DNA of 64,000 bases from Hexactinellida sp. DTS-2022 (lineage: Eukaryota; Porifera; Hexactinellida), in assembly GCA_028753945.1 (NCBI GenBank), contig JAPNXP010000006.1, positions 2,728,001 to 2,792,000 on the forward strand, in the 5' to 3' direction. Positions 31,477-42,575 of this stretch are shown one piece after another. The translations under genes were made by a program, and so were the position numbers. A model generated the notes under the pieces. It had not been told where the DNA came from. It made no database searches and saw only the letters and a program-made list of their open reading frames with translations. How positions within the stretch are numbered: position 1 is the first letter of the stretch; every line of letters starts with the position of its first letter.

Positions 31477-34400
31477 ATACACATACATAAGAACTCAATA
31501 ATTCTATTTAAATATATTTCTTTTATCAAGGGATTACAGATAGCAAGCTTGATTATGAACTTGAACTTGAAAGATTCGCTGTATCGACTTTTGAAGAATT
31601 TACTTAAAATTTCAAACTATACACTACCAGAGAATTGGTTCTTATGGTATGATTGGTATCCCTCTGATACAACTTCGAGGATATTTAAACCTCGGATCAC
31701 TTCTTAACGTTGAATCATATATCCTTATAGATTCAAGTCTTTGCGCAAAGGGTTAGTTTATATGCTTACATAGATTCTAAATTGGTTTCTATGTACCCGG
31801 AAATACTTACTACATTAAAATATATATCTACAAATAGTTTATATAGAAAATATTCGGCCTAATATGTTCGGAATCCCTTACTAACCGAAACCACTGTACT
31901 TTTTGTTGCAGCCCAAGGTCCATTTTTGATTGACACTCTAATTTACCCCTTCGTAAGTTAGAAATTTATAACACATTTATAAAATTCTTTCCTTTAGGAT
32001 TTTATGAAGATGTTCAGGTGGCTCTATCCCCGCAACAAGTTAAAGACATTCGTGAAATTGATTCATATATCAAAGATATTTCGAGCTACCATCAAAATTA
32101 TTCCCAAAAGAAATCAAACAAGCTATTGTTAATCTTCAATCTTCAATTGATAAGTTTGATCTTAATAATGAACCTGATACATTATTAACAATCCCCGTCT
32201 CCAATTTATATTATGCCAACTCGAAAATATCTTGCTTCCCAAGCAAAGATACAGATACAATGTGATTACTCTTACACTTTCTTTAAAGGCCCAACTTATT
32301 TCTCCTGCATGTTATAGTTTTCTTCAAACTTCTCAATGTCTTACACTTCCACATCAAAGTACATTACGAAATCTTACTTCAAAATCTGGTTTGGAATATG
32401 ATTTTAGAGAATTTCTAATTAAATCAACGGCGAAGTTTACTAAACAACAGCGTCAGCTCGTATTAAACATCGATGAGGTTTATGTACAGTCTGACTTTAG
32501 CTATAAAGGAGGAAAGATTTATGGCTCATCCAGTTCGAATGTAGAAGTAGCTTCAAAAACTGTACTTGCTTTCATGGTGACTAGCCTTTTCAATAAATGG
32601 AGTGAAATAGTTCTTCTATATCCACTTGCCTCTACGGATGCTAAAGAAGTATTTGAGATAGTGACGACTGTCATACCTGATATTGAAAAGTGCGATCTCA
32701 ATGTTGTGCTATTATGTTCAGACAACTTACCGCTAAATCAAAATTTATTCAAATTATTCTCGTACAAGCATATAATTGAACGATCAGTTCCCCATCCTTG
32801 TCACCCCAATCGTCCTCATTTTTGATTTTGTCCACAACATTAAATGTATTCGTAACAATTGGCTTAACCAATCGATCCTCAGTGTTGTTTTATTTTTCCT
32901 TCTTTTGAAGATACTATTAACTTGAATTTACCAGCTGCTGTATCCTGAGCATCCTTTGAAGAAACAGTATTAGGAATCAATACAGACTTGAGCACTCTTC
33001 CACCTTGAAGCAAGCATATAAATTGACCGCGAAGGTTTGCTGGCCTACCAATTTAGAGAGGCAAAATGTTAATCTTGCGTTGGATGTGTTTAGCGAATCG
33101 ACAAACGCTACCTTGAGGCTAAATAAACAAATTCAGGGTGCGCTATTGTAACTCAGACTCCTGAATTTCTAGATGTTATAATTCATATTTGGAAAATCTT
33201 TAATGTTAACAGTCCATTGAAAGGTAACCGCTTAAGAGATTCCTTTTCAAACCCACTCATTAATAATGATGAACGTTTTTCATTTCTTAGTAATGTTGTT
33301 CAATGGCTAGATACTTGGAAATTGCTACCTGGTAGGGTTGGAAAGTTAACACCCCAAACTTTCTCTAGTTTCAGACATTCTTGTTTAGTACTTCCTCAAA
33401 TAGTTAACTATCTTACAAGTGACACATGTGGTTTCGCTTATATTCTATCCTCCCGTCTTCAGAACGATCCCCTTGAACACCGTTTTGGCGTTTATCGACA
33501 AATGTCAGGTGCTCAGTATAGTATATCTGTCCTCCAAATTCTTGAAAGTGAGCGCAGACTAAAGCTTTCTTCAATATTAAAGTTATTTCAGAAGGATACT
33601 TCTGGAGAAATGTCACTTAAAGACTTTATTAAGACATTTACCTCGGAAGAAGAACCGGTTGAAATAACTCCATTAGAAGATTTCTTGTCGCTGTTGGACA
33701 ATTCTAATCCCCTTCCTGAAGTAGATGAAACTACTCTCCTTGCATTGGCATTTGTAGCTGGATACGCTGTCCATTCTACATTCTCTAAATACAAAGATAG
33801 GTGTGGGAATGCTTTGCTAGTTTAACCAAACAGAGAGATGATCATTTTGAAAATCAAGATAGAGTGAATCTACTCATTCAAATAACAGATCGAGGAGGAT
33901 TAAAGTATCCAGCAATGGAGGTTCTAGAATCGTGCATTCTCCTTTGGAAAATCTATACTGCAATTGAAGTTCAATCGATATTATTCAGCAAATTTAATTT
34001 ATTCTTGTATCTCTCTCTACTATCAAAATAGAAGATACATCATCTTTGACATAATTTTGGAGAAGTAATTGCGACTACTGTCTCAAGGTAAATGGGATCT
34101 ATTGAAGAAAATACTTTGTACCATCTCTAATTGCATTCTGTCAAATAAAGTTCGCAACTTAAATTCACTCAAAGTACTCAAATTTTCAAAACGAACTTCT
34201 AATATTGAGGACAACAGGAAATTAATAGAAATTTAAATCTTAATTAATATAATTGTTTCAGTATATGATTGAATACATATGTTATCAGTTTTGAGTGTCG
34301 GAGTTAATGATGAATACTCCTCTGTTTCAAAATTATCGTTATACAATACCATCTACTTCCCATCCATGGTCCAAAGTAGTTGTAAGTCCTGTATTACGAA

Positions 34401-34633
34401 GTTCCCGGAGATACATATAAGTAGTATTCTACGTATAATATGAATAATTCAAATTGATTAGAAATAGCTATTACTACATACACAGACAATCGAAACACTA
34501 ACCGAGTTCTGCTGATAGTTTTCTAGAGTCTGTACTAACCGAATTTAGATGAATACATTTTATTTAGTTGGGAATAGAAATTGGTGCGTATTATCCAGTA
34601 CGTATTAAAAGTTATTTTTTCTTTTTAGTTATT

Positions 34634-34915
34634 ATGACTTTGATTCTCAAACTTTGCCTTTTCTCCCGTGTCTCTCATTTACCTAATTCTCTTATCAATT
34701 TCAATAGTGTTAGTCGAATTACTCAGAATGATCCTATATTATCTATCTACACAAACAAGCTCCAAGAGTTTATGCTTAATAAACAATCGTCTAGAGGAAA
34801 TATGGTTGGTATCAATAAAGAACAGAGAGTTCGATATAATAATGAAGTGGAAAGACTAAAAAAATTATTTGGTAATGTCAAATTGGAGGTTTTCCCTCAA
34901 TTCAAATTTGAATAA
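34634..34915 (+). CDS. ATP5PF: ATP synthase-coupling factor 6, mitochondrial
   Basis: 93 residues. The ATG at 34634 starts a Leu/Ser/Arg-rich leader without acidic residues (MTLILKLCLFSRVSH..), which fits a mitochondrial presequence. It is followed by the factor-6 core: NDPILSIYTNKLQEFM (32-47), then RYNNEVERLKKLFGN (67-81) and the typical C-terminal FPQFKFE (87-93). Subunit F6/h lies in the peripheral stalk of the F1Fo ATP synthase and helps link F1 to Fo. The mature part is close to the usual 70-75 residues, though it stops right after KFE where many orthologues have a short extra tail. A polypyrimidine stretch ending in TTTTTAG at 34619-34627 could be a 3' splice site for a 5'UTR intron. 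It lies 220 bp right of P element C. Confidence 0.85.
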   Translation: MTLILKLCLFSRVSHLPNSLINFNSVSRITQNDPILSIYTNKLQEFMLNKQSSRGNMVGINKEQRVRYNNEVERLKKLFGNVKLEVFPQFKFE

Positions 34916-35674
34916 TGTGCTTTTATATTACTAAACTTCAAACTTACACAAAATACTTACGATTAACATATTTCTGACAATTCCCATCATATCGAATTAT
35001 GAATTTATATAAGTACTATGTTTTCCTCAACATGCTTTTTCAGAAATTTCTATATTTAGATAAGGCTCTTTTGTCAGCCAAAAATCAGATTAGTGTATTT
35101 TAAGAAATAGACAAAGTGCATTGGACTCCTCAGTAGTGGAACATTATAATGTACTAATTATTGTTACGGAGTGAAACTAGATAGTAGTACTTTTTTAAAT
35201 CAAATTTTCCTGATTTTTTGTGGGATCTTAACTAATCTATACTAAACTATCACAAAAATACTTAGTTAGCTTATTATATCAATCAGGCTTGCAAGAAAAA
35301 AGTTTAAAGCATTTCCCCTCTCAGAGTGAAGATACATGTCTAATACAGGCTCTGTAAATGGCTAAACAAGATGAATAAATACTGGTTTATATAGATTATT
35401 AGACAAATTGACCTACTTTTCATGAGCTTAATTGGTCATTAATAGCGCGCGTGATAATTTCTGGAAATTCCAACATTCCAGAAAATGTACAAGTGACAAA
35501 GAATCTCGGTCATTGAGACAAACTCTCTTCCAAGACCAAGAGTGTTGATTAATCAATCAATGTCCTGTCATGGATATTTTGGTACCCTTCCGGGGTCGGG
35601 GGGACCAAAATTTTTATGTAAATTTGGTTCTTCTGTCGAAAATTGGTCCCTCTGAGGTTTGTCTTTCATAAGTT
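34916..35674. other. 3' flank of ATP5PF and noncoding DNA
   Basis: No second gene is seen. A G-rich patch GGTCGGGGGGACC lies at 35594-35608. Confidence 0.4.
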
Positions 35675-35811
35675 ATCATATTTACTCGAATAGTAGTCTA
35701 GGCAATTTTCGCCATATTGGGACCAAAAAAATTATAAATTTTCGAGAACAACGCATTTTATTACAATTTATTATTATAGTCGGTTGATAATCATATTGAT
35801 TGAGAATTATA

Positions 35812-37020
35812 CAGTGCCTGGCCAAAAGTATTCGTACACCCGTGACCTTCGATATATAAGGCCTGAGTGCTGGTTTGAACCATGGATTACTTAAAGTGCA
35901 TTGAAAAATGGAGAATTGTTCTTTATCCCAATAATTAGCAATGATAGAGCTGAAAAGTGTATTATAACTATATAGGAATATGGTACCCAGGTATACATAG
36001 CACTCTCCAGAATTGTGATATGTCATCATCTGATGACGTAATGGTAATTTTGGTTGCGAATTATCTTGTTTTTCTAGCATACTTTTAACATAGTTAAACG
36101 CGTTATAAATGTTCAAAATTGGAACATGGTTATACCCAGAAGTAGTAAAATAAATATATCGAAATTATAAATGGAATGTTGACACATTCCTCGGTTGCCA
36201 TGGGAAATGTATATTTCCTAAAATGTGTCATAACTCAAAAACTATGAATGTTATGTAAACTAGGCTGGTACTGATCTGTCCGGAATAGGTAACTTCCTAT
36301 TCATTGATAATACATTTTATATGCCTAACTTCAATAACTTACCAAAATTACCATTACGTCATCAGATGATGACATATCACAATTCTGGAGAGTGCTATGT
36401 ATACCTGGGTACCATATTCCTATATAGTTATAATACACTTTTCAGCTCTATCATTGCTAATTATTGGGATAAAGAACAATTCTCCATTTTTCAATGCACT
36501 TTAAGTAATCCATGGTACACAAATTTTCGCTTAGCACTCAGGCCTTATATATCGAAGGTCACGGTACACCATATTTATTTTAGAAACTGTCTGGGTTCCT
36601 AACAACATACTAACGTTTGGGTTCTATAAGAATATAGCAATTATTTTAAATTTTAATTTCTATAGAGGTGGTAAACTCAGAATCTATATAATGAGCTAAT
36701 TAAATATTTAATTTCGGAGAATTATGAGGAAATTAAAATATACAAATCCTGATTTCGGATTTGAATTCCTCACAATCGAACTACTCAAAGTGCTAAATAT
36801 CTAATCATTAAGATCATTTTATACTGATATACAGCCTCATTCCCATTGATGCCACTTGCGCCACAAGTGGCACGTGGCAACGATGCTATGCCACTTGATG
36901 AATATTTTTTGAAAATGTCCTAAAATCAATTTTAAAAAAAATAGCCTTCAACATTCTGCTAGAAGAATAATGTGTCTGCATTAAAATACCTCTTGTTCCA
37001 ATATTTTTGGACAGGGAGTG
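35812..37020. mobile_element. Tc1/mariner-type nonautonomous element
   Basis: Termini CAGTGCCTGGCCAAAAGTAT and AATATTTTTGGACAGGGAGTG, between TA dinucleotides at 35810-35811 and 37021-37022. About 480 bp of its own sequence remains once the nested palindrome (35841-36563) is removed. It has no transposase. A local palindrome-rich patch with repeated GCCACTTG lies at 36847-36896. Confidence 0.88.
35841..36563. mobile_element. Palindromic element PAL, copy 1, 7-bp TSD
   Basis: 723 bp, starting CGTGACCTTCGATATATAAG and ending with its complement. It is flanked by an exact 7-bp duplication GTACACC (35834-35840 and 36564-36570). Two arms of about 270-300 bp are near-perfect mirror images around a middle of about 170 bp. 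Open frames on opposite strands (35682-36116 minus, 36321-36602 plus) give the same peptide because the arms are mirror copies; they are not genes. Related: 38182-39107, 62328-62977, fragment at 48915-49065. Confidence 0.93.
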
Positions 37021-37109
37021 TATTAGATAAATATGTTTACTCCGGGAAGCAGTAATAAATTTTATTAGCTAGTTGGGAGGGGGGAGGTACAATTAGAGTA
37101 CATACGGTA

Positions 37110-37729
37110 CACAATAATTAATTATAATCAACTTGATGGAAGATTAGATTTGGGAGGCTCAAGATCAAATACCAGACGTGTACCAATACCTTAAAGGCTT
37201 GTCACTGGAAAATTGATGCTGGGTCCCCCAATTTTACAGTGATAGTCCATATCTTGAAGTTTCCAATTTTTCCGAAAAATGTGTATAAACGTTTGAATGT
37301 TTATTACAATAATCACAATTCTCAGAAAATTGGTTGGAGATAAATCATCAAAATGTATTATCTTTGAATAGGAAGTTGAGGACGGGCTATCAATTGGATC
37401 CATTGACTTAGCTGTAGCTATATTTCTTCTAGAGATATGACCTCAAGCATTGAAATCACGTTTCCAAGGCAACAGAGGAAGGTGGTAACATTCCATACTT
37501 AATTCTGAAATATTTTATGCAAAATGACTCCTAGATGGGTTAGTCACATCAATTTGTTTTAAAAAGCGAAATTGAACATTATACATGCTTTCAAAGGTTT
37601 GGCATATTTAGCCTATTAGACAATACAGTGACGTCATTTCGACCAAGTGGCACCTCAAAAATATGCGTCTTGTACATGACCACCTTTATAAAAAACAATT
37701 ACATAAGTAGAAGCACCCTGGGTTGACTA
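37110..37729. other. Noncoding DNA
   Basis: No gene or element with recognisable ends. Confidence 0.4.
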
Positions 37730-37793
37730 TACTAATCAATCCCTTGTCCAGAAATTTGAGTGCGTATCATGGCATTATGTATAGAACGCTATG
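37730..37793. mobile_element. Diverged right terminus of a P-B-type element
   Basis: AATCAATCCCTTGTCCAGAA..CATTATGTATAGAACGCTATG matches the right end of P element B (29555-29614) with substitutions. Its other end is not found. It directly abuts P relic D. Confidence 0.65.
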
Positions 37794-37933
37794 GTTTAGA
37801 GGCTAGACTATATATCACTTCCACATTATCACACTTTAGAAAAACTTTATTATTCATTTGGCCTTGAAAATGAATTCACTAGTTATCTTATTCAGGCTAC
37901 ATCCTTTTTTTCTCAAGAACAAAAAATGTAATA

Positions 37934-38127
37934 CAGTCAGGTCTGCTTATTGTGAACAAGATTTCGTATGCTTAATATGAAGATTTTTTATTATGAACAA
38001 GCCCTATGGTCCCAATTTAACAACTTACATAGGGTTTGTATTGAATTGAGTTCGCTTATTATGAAGTCGCTTTATTATGAACACAATTTTTGGTCCCTTG
38101 AATGTTCATAATAAAAGAACCTGACTG
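37934..38127. mobile_element. Tc1/mariner-type MITE, TA-flanked, in P relic D
   Basis: Termini CAGTCAGGTCTGCTTATTG and CATAATAAAAGAACCTGACTG, between TA at 37932-37933 and 38128-38129. Internal TTATTATGAACAA boxes are repeated in both orientations. 194 bp, noncoding. Confidence 0.9.
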
Positions 38128-38181
38128 TAATTCAAATGGATGTAATGCGTATAAAATCAGTTATTTCTTACAAGGGTTGTA

Positions 38182-39107
38182 CGTGACCTTCGTTATATAA
38201 GGCCAATTCACGACTTAAAAAAATTGGACCATGGATGAGTTCGAAGTCCATTGTAAATAGAGGGTTCTTTTTATCTCGATTATTAGTAATGGTAGACCTG
38301 AAATATAATTTGTATATGGGAACATCCGAACATGATATCAAGGTATACATAGCACCTTTCAAAATTGTAATATGTCATCATCTGATGGCGTAATCGTCAA
38401 TTTTCGCGCGAATTATCATGTTTTAATGTCTGCTTTTAACAAAGTTAAGCGCTTTATAAATGTTCAACATTGGTACATGGTGATACCCAGATCTAGTTAA
38501 ATAAACATTTTATATGCCTAAATATTACTTTTTGATTTTATGAGATAATTAACTCGTATTCCGTATATGGTATGAGCTCATAAACTCAAAAATTATTGAA
38601 GTTAGGCATAGAAAATGTATTATCGATGAATAGGAAGTTACCTATTGCGGACAGATTAGCACTAGTCTAGTTTACATAACATTTATAGTTTTGGAGTTAG
38701 GACTCATTTTAGGAACTATACATTTGCTTCACAACCGAGGAATGTCTCAACATTCCATTTATAATTTCCATATATTTTATTTAACTAGATCTGGGTATCA
38801 TCACTATGTACCAATGTTGAACATTTATAAAGCGTTTAACTATGTTAAAAGCAGGCTTTAAAAACATGATAATTCGCGAGAAAATTGACTATTACGCCAT
38901 CAGATGATGACATATTACAATTTTGAAAGGTTCTATGTATACCTTAATATCATGCTCGGATGTTCCCATATAGTTACAAGTTATATTTCAGGTCTACCAT
39001 TACTAATAATCGAGATAAAAAGTACCCTCTATTTACAATGGACTTCCAACTCATCCATGGACCAAATTTTTTTTGTCGTGAATTGGCCTTATATAGCGAA
39101 GGTCACG
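38182..39107. mobile_element. Palindromic element PAL, copy 2, 7-bp TSD
   Basis: 926 bp from CGTGACCTTCGTTATATAAG to its complement CTTATATAGCGAAGGTCACG, flanked by an exact 7-bp duplication GGTTGTA (38175-38181 and 39108-39114). Mirror arms of about 400 bp share TATGTCATCATCTGATG and TATACATAGCACC motifs with copies 1 and 3. It breaks P relic D inside the codons after ISYKG. Confidence 0.93.
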
Positions 39108-40306
39108 GGTTGTAGTATTTTTGCCATAAATTTAACCCCGGAAGATCCGACAGACTGTTTTTGCGATTATAATTTAAAGTTTGCATAAAAAATGGTCTTA
39201 CATCGTTCGTTTACTTCCGTGTGGATCAATAACTGCTGGAAGAATATCCTCAATTATTAAATCCTACATTGTAGATTTTGAAAATTGTGGTTTACGGGTG
39301 CGAGGTATTTCAACAGACAATTACTCTTTAAACGTGAATATATTTACGCTTTTTTTACGCTGTGGCAAATTAGAAACACAAGTTCCACACCCATATGATG
39401 AAGACAGGAAACTTTTCCTAACTTTTGACTTCGTACGCATACTTAAAAGTATCAGTAATAACTGGCTTAAACTGAAAATTAATTAAATTTAAACAAAAGT
39501 TTCAATTCCCCGACCTATGAAATTTTAAAGTTTATTGTTGTAGTTTTCCACTTTCACTTTGTTCAGTATCTTTTGAGGATGTACGACTTCTTTATAATTC
39601 TGAGCGCGAGAGTTTTGCTAAACTAGCTCCTCATTTGACGGTAAAATCATGTTATCCTTCAAGCATTGAACGTCAAAATGTGAAATTAGTTTTAAAGGTC
39701 ATCAACGAACTGACATCTGCTGCATTATAAGTACAGAATAAACTGCGTGATCAACAATTCCAAAATTGTACATCAGAGTTTGTGAGTATTATTTTTAGTG
39801 TCTGGAAATTTTATTAATGTAAATACATCGTATAAGGACATACGTTTGAACGATGATTTATTTCGACCTTTACTTATAGTGACGATCGATTTTCTTTTCT
39901 AACTAAATTGTCTTTGGTTGGATGCTTGGCAGGCTTTGCTTTTTACTAGCTATAATCATACGTGTATTGCTTTACAGGAGATTACTAACTATCTAACTGG
40001 CTGTTGTGATTTTGATTACTTATTGATTTCATTTTTTAAAACAGATCCATTAGAACATCACTTTGGACTTTACCGAATAATGTCTGGCTCTAATCATCAT
40101 ATTTCCTACCTGCAAATTCTTGAGACTGAACGCGGATTTAAGGTTTCTTGTATCCTAAGTAGGTTCTCAAGCCAACATCTATCTAGGGAACAATCAATTC
40201 ACACCTTTATCCAGTCATTTTCATCTACAAGCTGTAATATCAAGAATCAGTTCTGCTTGGAGCCATTCCTAAATGGCATTCCCGATCTCTCAACCATACA
40301 TTGTAG

Positions 40307-40641
40307 CAGACATGGGGTCAAGCCCTTTCAAAAGGGCTTAAGCCCAAGCCCTTTTTCTAAAAAGCCTTTTTGAAAAAGGGCTTAAGTCCAAGCTCAAGCC
40401 CTTAATAAAGGGCTTAAGTCCGGGATTAAGTATTTTACTTTAGAAATCCATACCGTATTTTATTGAATAAGTGCCTTAAAAAGGGCTTAAAAGGGCTTGT
40501 AGCTCATCTATAAAGGGCTTGAGTCCAAGTCCGGGCTTAAGCCCTTTAATTAAAGGAGGGCTTAAGTCCGGATTCAAGCCCTCTCAAAAATGGGCTTAAG
40601 TCCAAAGAGCTTAAGCCCTTTGGGGCTTGACCCCATGCCTG
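40307..40641. mobile_element. hAT-type MITE packed with GGGCTTAAGCCC
   Basis: Termini CAGACATGGGGTCAAG and CTTGACCCCATGCCTG, the same start as 12101-12876. The interior is a dense array of AAGGGCTTAAG in both orientations. The flanks CATTGTAG and CATGATTGTAG are similar but not a clean 8-bp duplication. A fragment of an M2 terminus (TACCGTATTTTATTGAATAA) lies at 40452-40471. Splits P relic D. Confidence 0.82.
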
Positions 40642-40978
40642 CATGATTGTAGTAATAAAGTTATCCCCATTTAGCCTTTATTGCTGGTTATTCCACGCAT
40701 CAATACCTTAAACGATCTCAAAACGCTGATATTTGTTTTAATTTTCTAACAATTGATAAGACATTTATTACTCATCGAAGGTCTCTCTTATTTCAGATTT
40801 TAGGGTGACCTTGGTTCTCTCAAATATCCTTCTGAGCATTTCTTCGAGTCTATTCTTACTCTATATACTTTATTTCTGCTATCGAAAATGATCGTCAGTT
40901 AATGACAATACTTGTAGATGGGCCAGCTAGGAATACCTTGGTTGAGCTTTCTATAATTTACACAGAGGCAGTAGCGGA

Positions 40979-41400
40979 TCCAGGGGGGGGGGGGGGGGGG
41001 GAATGCATCCCCCCCACCAGATTTTAAGATGTATAATTTAGATAAAACTAATCAATAAACTCAATCAAAGCAGATGTTATTCGATCTTTGGTATTGTTCA
41101 TACTTATATACCTATTATCATATGCTGTTATTGTCACTAGTATTCTGCAATCTAGCTATTATATTCGTAGATCTCGTAGACCCTCTACATTATATGCACC
41201 TCACTTACTTCGACTGATTTTGGTAAATATCTTTTTAATTTATAACCGTTGTACCTTTATTCGAACTCGAGATATCGATATTTGAGCCCATCTTAGTCAA
41301 AAAAATTCCAGGGGGGATAAACCCCCCTGAACCGACCGAGTGATCGCGCGCTACGCGCGATCTAGATTCCCCCCAACAGAAATTTCTGGATCCGCCCCTG
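40979..41400. mobile_element. hAT-type MITE, CAGTAGCGGATCCAG
   Basis: Termini CAGTAGCGGATCCAGGGG and CTGGATCCGCCCCTG. A G-run follows the left end, and GATCGCGCGCTACGCGCGATC forms a palindrome near 41342. Related ends occur at 55785-56006. No target duplication is recognisable. The 65-residue frame inside is probably chance. Confidence 0.72.
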
Positions 41401-41504
41401 ATGATATTAACTATAGAATACCCTGAATTATGCCCCCCCCCGCGGGGGAGCAGGATTTAAACTAGGGGGAGCGACTGCCCCCTCTGACACCGCCCATGAA
41501 ACCA

Positions 41505-41545
41505 CATGCCAACCGCGAAGCGTGCTAGTAATACTATATATATTG
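41505..41545 (+). mobile_element. Helitron-like terminus fragment
   Basis: CAACCGCGAAGCGTGCTAGTA resembles the ends at 4348 and at 50430-50512 (CAACCGCGAAGCGG..CCCGCTAGTATT). CTAGTA after a GC hairpin suggests a Helitron 3' end. No other part is seen. Confidence 0.4.
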
Positions 41546-41884
41546 ACTTTTCTTCAAATTTTATTTTCACATTTAATCTGCGAGTTAGGCCAGATAAAAT
41601 AATTAATTGTTTATTATCCGGATTTTTTCAGAAAATACGGACGGCGGACGGAATTTTTATTACGGGATTTTTATTCAATGCACAAATTGAGGTTTCGTGA
41701 TTGAATCTTCGCCTACATGATTTCCGAAATTGCATGCTTTGATCAATCCAGTTTGGCTTAAATCAGTTTAGTTCTATTGGTGATTTATTATTCGTTTATT
41801 AATAAGGTGATATGGTCGTTGGTTTTCTATACCCGTAAACCCCAAAATTTTATTGCGTTTTTAGACATGACTTTTTGATAGGAA

Positions 41885-42575
41885 CAAATAACAGTATTAT
41901 CTCAATTCTCTAAAATTAAGATTTGAATTAGATATTGATAGTTTAATATCCATGGAAATTCTAGCAATTTTCTCTGTTTGGAGCAAGTTCTAATTTAGTG
42001 CCAATTTATCTCTACTCTATTAGTACAAAGTTTCCCGCCACACAGAATTTTCGATATCGATTTTATTCTTTTTTTCTATAGATTTTCAAATAATCACACG
42101 ATTTTAATAGAAATTTGGCATTATATAGTTATTTATCTATAACTTTGTATTAAAGTTGAAAATCGACATGGCTGGAAAAAGACTAGTACTGATAAGGATC
42201 ATTTTTGAGGGATAGTTTTTTTTCTCTCCGACTTAATACTTTTTGAGATATGCGAGCTATACAAAGGTCACTATTCGGAAATCTTGAGGAAATTCTTTTG
42301 TACAAAATAACGGCAATTTTGACCTTTGGTGACGTCAAAAAGGTCAGATAAATGTCGGAATTGAATTTTCTTTCACATGTGTACAGATAGCATGTCAATG
42401 AATAGATTGGAGTGCTTAAACAAGAATCCATCATTTTTATACATTTACCAATAATTCATGGATCTATCTCCTTATTTTGCACATCTCCCTTTCTTTGACC
42501 TTTAGTGACTTCCAAAAGTAAAAAATGTGCGAATCAAATTTTTCTTTCGGATTTGGATTGATAGCAAGCATGTCA
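41885..42575 (-). repeat. Dispersed noncoding repeat R2, copy 2 (inverted)
   Basis: Reverse-orientation relative of 8608-9120, with shared stretches such as TGTATTAAAGTTGAAAATCGACA and TTTTGACCTTTGGTGACGTCAAAA. The terminal part (42490-42570) repeats the CTTTGACCTTTAGTGACnTC module. No coding or terminal repeats seen. Confidence 0.65.

Larger units (their letters stand above)
30070..34300 (+). pseudogene. P/THAP9-like transposase relic C
   Basis: The start ATG at 30070 opens a THAP domain: MPDCCSVPNCKSNYPGS, FSLPKDADLAKML, then (after the MITE) VCIKHFREEDLL. The middle part is weak near 31550-32200. The RNase H-like region, 32285-32825, includes LNIDEVYVQSDFSYKGGKIYG (first catalytic Asp likely in NIDEVY) and CSDNLPLNQNLFKL. 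The C-terminal half is an open frame, 33217-33825, with LTPQTFSSFRHSCLVLP and NDPLEHRFGVYRQMSGAQ. It shifts frame near 33820 and continues with TDRGGLKYPAMEVLES. Many stops make it nonfunctional. Confidence 0.85.
29768..34407 (+). mobile_element. P/THAP9-like element C, full length but decayed, 7-bp TSD
   Basis: 4640 bp with inverted termini CGGGAACTTCGTAATACAGG and its complement, flanked by an exact 7-bp duplication GAGATAC (29761-29767 and 34408-34414). It encodes all parts of a P/THAP9-like transposase in the right order, but broken, and has taken two hAT MITEs (30231-30729 and 31188-31476). This is the fullest P-type element in the window and the best reference for the family's ends. Confidence 0.92.
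35675..37109. mobile_element. MITE M1, copy 3, split by a Tc1-type insertion
   Basis: The left part (CATATTTACTCGAATAGTAG.., 35678-35811) and right part (TTTACTCCGGGAAGCAGTAA..CATACGGTA, 37021-37109) together match M1 at 20615-20860. Between them is a TA-flanked Tc1-type element, itself holding a palindromic element: three nested insertions in 1.4 kb. Confidence 0.85.
37806..40976 (+). pseudogene. P/THAP9-like transposase relic D with three insertions
   Basis: Coding remnants in order: SLPHYHTLEKLYYSFGLENE (about 37812), QMDVMRIKSVISYKG (38131-38177), WSYIVRLLPCGSITAG and STDNYSLNVNIFTLFLR (39190-39360), ITNYLTGCCDFDYLLISF and TDPLEHHFGLYRIMSGSNHH (39980-40100), and after 40650 a last part with LKYPSEHFFESILTLYTLF and SAIENDRQLMTILVDGPARN. 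Insertions at 37934-38127, 38182-39107 and 40307-40641 interrupt it. Stops and frameshifts are frequent. The THAP domain is absent. Confidence 0.8.

Noticed and set aside
36321-36602. Related ORFs at 35682-36116, 36321-36602, 38904-39188 and 62779-62967
   Set aside because: Their similarity comes from the PAL DNA repeat. They are read on both strands of a palindrome, with no domain and inconsistent ends.
41088-41285. 65-residue hydrophobic ORF
   Set aside because: It lies inside the hAT MITE 40979-41400 in AT-rich DNA, with no recognisable family.
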